Assembly: GCA_964461135.1 (NCBI GenBank)
Contig: CAYWTB010000037.1
Span: 1 to 40,172, forward strand
Length of the DNA stretch: 40,172 nt
Direction of reading: 5' to 3'
Origin: RQOF01 sp964461135
Lineage (GTDB): Bacteria; Calditrichota; Calditrichia; RBG-13-44-9
Positions 34,548 to 40,172 of this stretch are shown here, piece by piece (the first letter of the stretch is position 1; each line of letters starts with the position of its first letter). The position numbers and the translations under genes were made by a program. The notes beneath the pieces were generated by a model, which made no database searches, was not told the origin of the DNA, and saw nothing but the letters and a program-made list of their open reading frames with translations.

Positions 34548-34631
34548 ATTTCAGCTCACAAAAGCTTTTAAATAATTTGATGCAACTAATTTAATTATGA
34601 ATATCTCTTTTCAAAATAATCCGGAGTTCAA

Positions 34632-37160
34632 ATGAATCCCTCATTAAAAACCTTTTGGAATTTGCCAATCGAAAAGGTAATGGGAATTTTGGATACAAAC
34701 ATAAGAGGGCTATCAAACGAAGAGGCAAATAGGCGTCTTCAAGAGTACGGGGCTAATTTATTAAAGCCGAAAAAAAAATCGGATACTTTAACTCTGTTGT
34801 GGTCTCAGTTTAAAAGCCCTATTATACTTATCCTTATATTTGCCGCTATCTTATCTTTTTTTCTACGTGATCAAACCGATGCTATTATTATTCTGATGAT
34901 AGTGTTCATCAGTGGATTTCTTGGTTTTTGGCAGGAAAGAGGTGCCGCTAATGCTGTTGAAAAACTTTTATCTATTGTTGAAGTCAAATGTATGGTTATT
35001 CGGGATAATATTGAGCAAGAGATTTCAACAGAATCGATTGTGCCCGGAGACATTTCGTTGCTTTCGGCCGGAGCAGTTATTCCGGGAGACTCTCTCCTAT
35101 TTGAAGCGAAAGATTTATTTATTAATGAAGCTACACTCACTGGTGAGACCTTTCCTGTTGAAAAGGCACCGGGGATTCATCTACCAGACACATCACTGGC
35201 TAACCGTACCAACTGTATTTTTATGGGAACAAATGTCATCAGTGGAAGTGGCAAAGCAGTTGTAATCAGCACAGGAAAAAACACAGAATTTGGCAAAGTT
35301 TCTGAAGAGCTTAAACTTCGAGCTCCGGAAACCGATTTCGAACGTGGTATTCGTCGTTTCGGTTATCTGCTCATGGAATTAACTTTTCTGTTAGTGTTTC
35401 TCATCTTTGCTTTCAACGTATATTTTCATCGCCCCATTTTGGATTCATTTTTATTTTCGTTAGCCTTAGCAGTTGGTCTTACCCCACAACTATTACCCGC
35501 AATTATCAGTATCAATTTATCCCATGGGGCAAGGCGCATGGCAGAACGAAAAGTCATTGTGAAACGTTTGGCTTCAATTGAAAATTTTGGAAGCATAAAT
35601 ATTCTCTGCTCCGATAAAACCGGTACCTTAACGGAAGGAAAAGTTAAACTCCAATCGGCAGTAAATTATGAAGGAAAAGAGAGTGAAAAAGTACTGCTTT
35701 TTGCTTATCTCAATGCAAATTTGGAAACCGGTTTTACCAATCCGGTGGATGAGGCTCTTCGCAAACAAGTTCAAATTGACATCACTTCCTATCAAAAACT
35801 GGATGAAGTACCTTATGATTTTATTCGGAAACGTTTAAGTATTCTTGCTGAGAAAGACAATAAAAAGCTTATAATTACCAAAGGTGCCTTATCGAATGTG
35901 CTTTCGGTTTGTGCAATGGTGGAATCCATAGATGGAGATTTGATTGATATTCATACCATGCAAAAGAAAATAGAAAAACAGTATGAAGAATACAGTAAGA
36001 ATGGTTATCGCACTCTGGGTATCGCTTACCGGGAACTGGAAGAGAATAAAGCACTGACCAAAGAAGATGAAAACTCTATGATTTTTCTGGGATTTATCGT
36101 TCTTTTTGATCCGCCCAAAGAGGGGATTATTCATACAATTTTACGTCTAAACGATTTGGGCATTCATCTCAAAATCGTCACGGGAGATAATATGCTGGTG
36201 GCGAAGAGTTTGAGCGAGCAGATAGGTATTGACAGTCCTAATATTTTAACTGGGATAAAAATTCGTCAGATGAGCGATGAAGCCCTGATCCGTCAAGTTC
36301 GCAGAATTGATGTCTTTGCGGAAGTGGAACCAAATCAAAAAGAGCGAATTATTCGTTCTCTCCAAAAAGCAGGAATGGTTGTGGGATTTATAGGTGATGG
36401 CATTAATGACGCTCCTGCCCTTCATGCAGCTGACGTCGGAATTTCTGTAGATAGCGCTGTTGATGTGGCCAAAGAGGCTGCAGATATTGTTCTACTGGAA
36501 CAGGGTCTGGAAGTGCTGGAGGATGGAATTCGGGAAGGCCGGCGAACATTTGCTAATACCTTGAAATATGTGTTTATGGCAACCAGTGCAAATTTCGGTA
36601 ACATGTTTAGTATGGCTGGGGCATCGCTTTTTCTGCCATTTCTTCCTTTGCTTCCTAAACAAATATTATTAACAAACTTCATGACCGATTTTCCGGAGAT
36701 GACCATTGCCACCGATAATGTCGATAGTGAGCTTATCCAAAAACCCAGGAGATGGAATATCAAATTTATCCGAAATTTTATGTTGGTTTTTGGAACCTTA
36801 AGTTCCGTCTTTGATTATCTGACATTTGGAGTACTTCTTCTCATATTACACGGATCAACAGCAGAATTCAGAACGGGGTGGTTTGTAGAATCGGTTGTTT
36901 CTGCAACACTCGTTGTATTGGTTATCAGGACGCACCGGACAATTTTTAAAAGTTTTCCGGGTAAGCATCTTCTAATTGCTACGGTTCTCATCGTTTTAGT
37001 GACGCTCGTATTGCCATATACACCAGTAGCTTATGTTTTTGGTTTTACAACCTTGCCCATTAAGTTCATTTTTATGATGGCTATTATTGTAATCCTTTAT
37101 ATCATTAGTGCTGAGGTAGCCAAAAAGGTATTTTTCCGGCGATATCGAAAACATGCCTAA
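34632..37160 (+). CDS. mgtA: MgtA-like P-type ATPase (P3B, magnesium-transport type)
   Basis: An inner-membrane cation ATPase of 842 residues, by family a Mg2+ importer. It has an N-terminal cation-ATPase domain (LSNEEANRRLQEYGAN), actuator motif LTGETFPVEK (169-178), helix-4 motif LTPQLLP (283-289), phosphorylation site DKTGTLTEG (Asp328), the nucleotide-binding domain, a hinge GDGINDAP and six C-terminal helices. TDFPEMTIATDNVD in the helix 5-6 region is typical of the MgtA group. In enterobacterial MgtA the helix-4 motif is LTPEMLP; here Gln286 replaces Glu, which may affect ion binding. No M-box or long leader is present: only 84 bases separate it from the DUF1634 gene. GGAG precedes the ATG. 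Confidence 0.92.
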   Translation: MNPSLKTFWNLPIEKVMGILDTNIRGLSNEEANRRLQEYGANLLKPKKKSDTLTLLWSQFKSPIILILIFAAILSFFLRDQTDAIIILMIVFISGFLGFWQERGAANAVEKLLSIVEVKCMVIRDNIEQEISTESIVPGDISLLSAGAVIPGDSLLFEAKDLFINEATLTGETFPVEKAPGIHLPDTSLANRTNCIFMGTNVISGSGKAVVISTGKNTEFGKVSEELKLRAPETDFERGIRRFGYLLMELTFLLVFLIFAFNVYFHRPILDSFLFSLALAVGLTPQLLPAIISINLSHGARRMAERKVIVKRLASIENFGSINILCSDKTGTLTEGKVKLQSAVNYEGKESEKVLLFAYLNANLETGFTNPVDEALRKQVQIDITSYQKLDEVPYDFIRKRLSILAEKDNKKLIITKGALSNVLSVCAMVESIDGDLIDIHTMQKKIEKQYEEYSKNGYRTLGIAYRELEENKALTKEDENSMIFLGFIVLFDPPKEGIIHTILRLNDLGIHLKIVTGDNMLVAKSLSEQIGIDSPNILTGIKIRQMSDEALIRQVRRIDVFAEVEPNQKERIIRSLQKAGMVVGFIGDGINDAPALHAADVGISVDSAVDVAKEAADIVLLEQGLEVLEDGIREGRRTFANTLKYVFMATSANFGNMFSMAGASLFLPFLPLLPKQILLTNFMTDFPEMTIATDNVDSELIQKPRRWNIKFIRNFMLVFGTLSSVFDYLTFGVLLLILHGSTAEFRTGWFVESVVSATLVVLVIRTHRTIFKSFPGKHLLIATVLIVLVTLVLPYTPVAYVFGFTTLPIKFIFMMAIIVILYIISAEVAKKVFFRRYRKHA

Positions 37161-37258
37161 GAATCTGACAGAATTTTCTAAAATTGATCTTGTTCAAGTC
37201 GCAAATAATCCTGCGAGAATTAAAGACAGACAATCAATTGAATTTATAATCACCGTAA

Positions 37259-37345
37259 ATAACCTTAGAATCCTTAATCCAATCTTATGGATACGTCGCC
37301 CTTTTCATCGGAACTTTTCTGGAAGGTGAAACCATTTTAGTCGTA
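37259..37345 (+). pseudogene. N-terminal remnant of a DedA-family membrane protein
   Basis: One plus frame reads TLESLIQSYGYVALFIGTFLEGETILVV, the hallmark N-terminal segment of DedA/SNARE-associated proteins (YGY.ALF.GTFLEGETIL). The position expected for the start Met is ATA, a TAA lies just before it, and homology stops after VV where the usual GF.A..G would follow. Only about 29 codons of a normally 200-residue gene survive. DedA proteins move undecaprenyl-phosphate or phospholipid across the membrane; no function is expected from this fragment. Confidence 0.7.
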
Positions 37346-37978
37346 TCTGAAACAACATATAAATATAATATAAATAATAATTTGATTAGTATATTTTAGT
37401 ACTTAAATTACCATAAAATTTAGAAATCTACTCAAAACCTGGTGATTTATGCGGCACCAGAATTAGATAGAGAATCTCAATTTATTTCCATGGCTCTAAT
37501 TTGACCGGGGGCTCTTAAATTAAATAAAGGATGAAAATGGGCTGCGAACCCCCGTCAGAAAATAGTGATATGGAATCATGATAGGTCATCTATATCAGTA
37601 TATTTAATGTACCGGTGGCAATGCTGTATCTGTCACTTTTGAGAATGAACTCGATAGGTCCCGCATTAGATATAATTTTAAGTCCAAGTTTAGCATATGA
37701 ACAAGCGACACAGAAGAAATAAAAACCAGAGAATAGAAAAGATTCAGAGTGTGTAAATTTTGTTTTGCAATTTGGGCTCCAACCCCGAAAATAGTCATAA
37801 TACTAGCCCTATAATCGTTCCCGAAGCAATTGACATAGTCTACCATAGATCCAATTTATCAGTTTGAACTTCTTGAGAAGATTTAATCATAGCAAAATAT
37901 ATTTATTTTTCTATCCATCTTGTCCATATTTTGGGATTAAACTGAGAATGGAAGACTGCTTCCAAAACATTTCTTTAT

Positions 37979-38188
37979 ATGATTATTGCTTTAGCTCCGA
38001 AAATGTTATGGTAATATATTGTTCTTTTTATACTTAGTGAGCCAGTCATTTCGAGCGAAGTCCCGGTTTACTGGGACGTAGCCGAGAAATCTTCATAAGT
38101 TCAATAGATTCCTCCACTTCGCTCATTTCATTCGCTTCGGTCGGAATGACTTTTAAATTTTATTTTTCGGATTTAAGACAATAATCAT
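37979..38188. repeat. MITE-like composite inverted repeat, copy B
   Basis: Outer inverted repeats at 37979-38002 (ATGATTATTGC...CCGAAA) and 38165-38188 (TTTCGG...AATAATCAT) match at 20 of 24 positions. They enclose an inner palindrome at 38045-38150 whose ends are GTCATTTCGAGCGAAG and CTTCGGTCGGAATGAC (14 of 16 paired), with inner GAGAAATCT / AGATTCCTC arms. The inner type (GTCATT.CGAGCGAAG ... AATGAC) is a common dispersed intergenic repeat in many genomes. The left outer arm is identical, inverted, to the right arm of copy A at 8197-8220. No transposase is present. Confidence 0.7.
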
Positions 38189-38317
38189 ATTTCTTTAAAA
38201 CATTCATTTGTTATAAAGACCAAAAAGGTTTGTACGCCCCGTGATATCATATAAATTTTAATTTTTCCAAAACCCAACAGGCATTACTCTTTTAACAAAA
38301 ATTATTTTATTCAGGCA

Positions 38318-38335
38318 GCATCAGGTATCTGATGC
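38318..38335 (-). terminator. Hairpin after the creatininase gene, weak terminator
   Basis: GCATCAG (38318-38324) and CTGATGC (38329-38335) form a perfect 7-bp stem with a four-base loop, four bases beyond the minus-strand stop codon. The U-tract on that strand is poor and delayed (TAAAATAATTTTTG), so termination strength is uncertain. Confidence 0.5.
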
Positions 38336-38338
38336 GGT

Positions 38339-39100
38339 TTATTCATATAAATTGTTCAAATCCGCGTTACTAATTTCCAGGAAAAGCTCAGCCATTTTTC
38401 CGGTAATTATTTTGAAATATTTTTCACCTTTTTCTCTGGTTGCTTTCCGGGGATCACCAATACCGGTATCATCAGTAACCTTGGACCATTTTCTCTCGGT
38501 CCATGCCCATCCCTCTCTTATGCCTCTTATTTTTATCTTTTTTTCATATCCTTCACCGGCATTTTCCAAGGCAAGTACTAATCTGGGTTCAAGAAATAAT
38601 AATAAGCTTGTTTCCATTTCATCTGCGTGATCCCCCGGAATATCGAAGAAATCGTTTTTATTTAAAGCAGTAAACCAATTGCAATAACTTAGAAACATCC
38701 TGGGAAATATCATGCCGATTTCTCTTAATATGGGCTTGAAATCATTTCCCCCATGACTATTCATGATCAATAGTTTAAAGATATTCTGATTGTTTAGCAC
38801 CCGGACAATATCTTTAATAATTAAAGCCTGAGTGCTGGGATTAATGTTTAAATCAAGTTTTATATCAGTTTGACCGGTATTCACTCCATAAGGCATGGTA
38901 GGCAGTACAATAATTTTTGCACCCTGTTCCCAGGCAATTCGTGCAGCTTCGTAAGCAATTTTATCTGATTCAATAATATCAGCCGAATACGGTAAGTGGT
39001 AATTATGAGCTTCGGTGGCTCCCCAGGGTAAGACAGCTAAATCAACGGGATAATCACGAATAGTTTTCCAGTTTGTTTCCGCTAATATATATGGCCTCAT
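38339..39100 (-). CDS. Creatininase-family metal-dependent amidohydrolase
   Basis: A cytosolic protein of 253 residues in the creatininase/MftE fold, whose members hydrolyse cyclic amides or peptide bonds using two metals. Motifs are intact: LPWGATEAHNYHLPYSADI (Glu30, His32, His35, Asp41), MNSHGGND (His116) and GDHADEMETS (His158, Asp160, Glu161, Glu163). Family members include creatininase, the mycofactocin protease MftE and FAPy deformylase. No mycofactocin or creatine genes are nearby, so substrate is unknown. The hydrolase core LPTMPYGVN is typical. It is transcribed toward mgtA and ends in a small hairpin. Confidence 0.92.
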   Translation of the reverse strand: MRPYILAETNWKTIRDYPVDLAVLPWGATEAHNYHLPYSADIIESDKIAYEAARIAWEQGAKIIVLPTMPYGVNTGQTDIKLDLNINPSTQALIIKDIVRVLNNQNIFKLLIMNSHGGNDFKPILREIGMIFPRMFLSYCNWFTALNKNDFFDIPGDHADEMETSLLLFLEPRLVLALENAGEGYEKKIKIRGIREGWAWTERKWSKVTDDTGIGDPRKATREKGEKYFKIITGKMAELFLEISNADLNNLYE

Positions 39101-39427
39101 TTTATATCCTTGTGACGGAGGTGTGTGTTTAACAAAATCAAAATTAATATTTGGATAATTTTATATTACTATTCATTAATCAGAATAAAAGATATTCAAG
39201 TCAACTAATTTAAACTACATTTCGGATTTCATCCAATTTATCTCTATATATTTCATTTTATTGCTTTTATGTGTCTTATTTTATACCCGTGGTAAGGATA
39301 TTAATAGGCAGTCCCAACATCTTCAAATCCATTTCTTCCTCCAGCTTGAATCCCGTATCTTCCTCCTCCTTTAGAAATCTTAATTTTTTGAATCCCTTTT
39401 TCACATATTTTCTTTCGCGGGAATATC
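39101..39427. other. Intergenic region between creatininase and amidase genes
   Basis: This AT-rich stretch of 327 bases should contain the minus-strand promoter of the creatininase gene. Its right half holds a short minus-strand open frame listed separately; otherwise I see nothing. Confidence 0.4.
39276..39404 (-). CDS. Possible small protein or gene remnant downstream of the amidase
   Basis: A minus-strand frame begins with GTG at 39404 and gives 42 residues, KKGFKKLRFLKEEED then LEEEMDLKMLGLPINILTTGIK, ending TAA at 39276. It remains open for another 13 codons upstream into the amidase end. Its charged, amphipathic character is more protein-like than the antisense frame. There is only a purine-rich stretch, not a clear ribosome site, before GTG. 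It resembles no family I know and could be a decayed C-terminus. Confidence 0.3.
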   Translation of the reverse strand: MKKGFKKLRFLKEEEDTGFKLEEEMDLKMLGLPINILTTGIK

Positions 39428-40051
39428 CTATGATTTTACATACTTACTTATGGCCAGGGCAATTAATTTTGCCATATCTGACTGATGGGTTTTATCTGTC
39501 ATTTTCGCATAGTCACTATGATTGCTCATGTATCCTAAAAATATTATTAATGAAGGAATAGAAGTCTCGGTCAATATATAATACTGACCGGCTTGGCTCC
39601 CATCATCCTTTAGAATTTTGCGACTGTTCAACTCCTGATGAATATACTTATCCAGAAGCATGCTTTCAGTTTTGGCTTCCTGATAAAGAGTTATGTATCC
39701 ATTTTTTGCTGAATCTCCTGACATATTAGTATGGATTGAAAGGATAATTCTGGCTTTTGATTTATTTATTATCGAGGTTCTGTCTTTGAATGAAACAAAA
39801 CGATCATCTTCACGTGTTAAAATCGTTTGAATCCCTTCCTTTTTCAATTCTGATTTTATTTTCCGGGAAATTTGTAAAACAATATCTTTTTCTGCAGGGA
39901 AATCAATTCTTACTATTGCACCGGGATCGTTTCCGCCATGAGCCGCATCAATTATCACATCATAATTAACAGTCGAAGATTCCTTGGAATTACATTGAAG
40001 AACAAAAAATGTAATGCCATAAAACAATAAAACCATTACTAATTTTTTCAT
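39428..40051 (-). CDS. N-acetylmuramoyl-L-alanine amidase-like lipoprotein, catalytic Glu missing
   Basis: An amidase_3-family protein of 207 residues; active members cut the amide between muramic acid and the stem peptide in the periplasm. The N-terminus is a lipoprotein signal with VLQC (Cys20). The three zinc ligands are present: His38 in IDAAHGGNDPGA, Glu54 in FPAEKDIVL and His107 in ILSIHTN. The last motif, normally P..LVE.GF.SN, reads PSLIIFLGYMSN here, so the catalytic Glu is Phe171. The protein may therefore bind peptidoglycan or regulate other enzymes rather than cleave, as for the inactive relative CwlM. Otherwise the reading frame is intact with normal length. Confidence 0.88.
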   Translation of the reverse strand: MKKLVMVLLFYGITFFVLQCNSKESSTVNYDVIIDAAHGGNDPGAIVRIDFPAEKDIVLQISRKIKSELKKEGIQTILTREDDRFVSFKDRTSIINKSKARIILSIHTNMSGDSAKNGYITLYQEAKTESMLLDKYIHQELNSRKILKDDGSQAGQYYILTETSIPSLIIFLGYMSNHSDYAKMTDKTHQSDMAKLIALAISKYVKS

Positions 40052-40172
40052 CTTTAATCTCCACTGGTTTGTTTTACCTTGTCAGATATCCTTAATTCCG
40101 TCTCATCTAAATAAATTTTAATGATTCCTACTTTTACTCCGTAAAATGTTAATTAATTTTATTAAAATCATT

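Larger units (their letters stand above)
37161..38338. other. Gene-poor gap with a DedA remnant and repeat copy B
   Basis: About 1.2 kb separates mgtA from the converging creatininase gene. It holds a short DedA-like fragment and a composite inverted repeat, annotated separately. The minus-strand open frame at 37604-37846 (80 codons) matches no family I recognise. A loose GC pair (CGGGGG near 37505, CCCCCG near 37550) with a 40-base loop is too weak to call. Confidence 0.5.

Noticed and set aside
34548..34631. M-box or other Mg riboswitch before mgtA
   Set aside because: The gap is only 84 bases and AT-rich, too short for an M-box and without its conserved structure.
37604..37846. 80-codon minus-strand open frame after mgtA
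   Set aside because: No recognisable family, no ribosome site, and many rare codons; not supportable as a gene.
1..40172. CRISPR array
   Set aside because: No series of regularly spaced direct repeats was found anywhere; the repeated sequences seen are inverted pairs.

Overview
This 40 kb window is a low-GC chromosomal stretch from a Gram-negative (diderm) bacterium. It encodes three outer-membrane beta-barrels ending in Phe, a TolC-type channel, an MCE/Mla lipid transporter, several lipoproteins and periplasmic c-type cytochromes. Gene content and style (DUF6600 lipoprotein, glycine-repeat MCE protein, BON proteins, fused cytochrome-porins, dispersed palindromic intergenic repeats) suggest an environmental member of the FCB side of the tree, such as Calditrichota, Ignavibacteria or a KSB1-like lineage. 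This placement is inference; no rRNA or marker gene in the window settles it. I recognise no tRNA, rRNA, CRISPR array, transposase, phage gene or transcription factor.

Layout. Positions 1-111 hold the last codons of a gene and its terminator. Positions 785-3393 (minus strand) carry a SAM methyltransferase, a class-I glutamine-amidotransferase-like lipoprotein and a small cupin. Positions 3916-7893 form an EmrA-EmrB-TolC tripartite efflux operon. A MITE-like composite inverted repeat follows (7946-8220). Positions 8373-13068 hold FtsH, a DUF2156 aminoacyl-phosphatidylglycerol synthase-like protein and a separate MprF-type flippase-domain protein. A clearly broken Fe/Mn superoxide dismutase lies at 13164-13755. 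Two triple-BON-domain exported proteins (13860-15443) end at a strong terminator. A Cyc2-like fused cytochrome-porin and a monoheme cytochrome c (15545-17435) follow, then MntH plus a tandem universal stress protein (17609-19832), a DUF6600 lipoprotein and an LbtU-like porin (19910-22248), an MCE lipid transporter mlaE-mlaF-mlaD (22410-24915), and an APC permease fused to two Usp domains with a small MS-channel-like membrane protein (24976-27895). An AcvB/VirJ-type protein (27959-29365) precedes a 1.1 kb gene-poor gap. A di-heme cytochrome c peroxidase and a second fused cytochrome-porin (30490-32834) end at a terminator. TauE/SafE-DUF1634 and an MgtA-like P-type ATPase follow (33323-37160). 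The stretch 37161-38338 holds a DedA remnant and a second copy of the composite repeat. A creatininase-family protein and an amidase_3 lipoprotein lacking its catalytic Glu close the window on the minus strand.

Together the genes read as an envelope-stress and redox region: drug efflux, membrane-protein quality control, cationic lipid synthesis (DUF2156 plus flippase) and probable lipid turnover (AcvB/VirJ), lipid transport, Mn and Mg import, universal stress proteins, and outer-membrane or periplasmic electron transfer. The strongest leads are the two Cyc2-like cytochrome-porin loci with different periplasmic heme partners, the split aminoacyl-lipid system with a candidate hydrolase in the same window, and the nested inverted-repeat element present twice. 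Several decayed genes (SOD, DedA, possibly a porin) suggest ongoing gene loss between intact operons.
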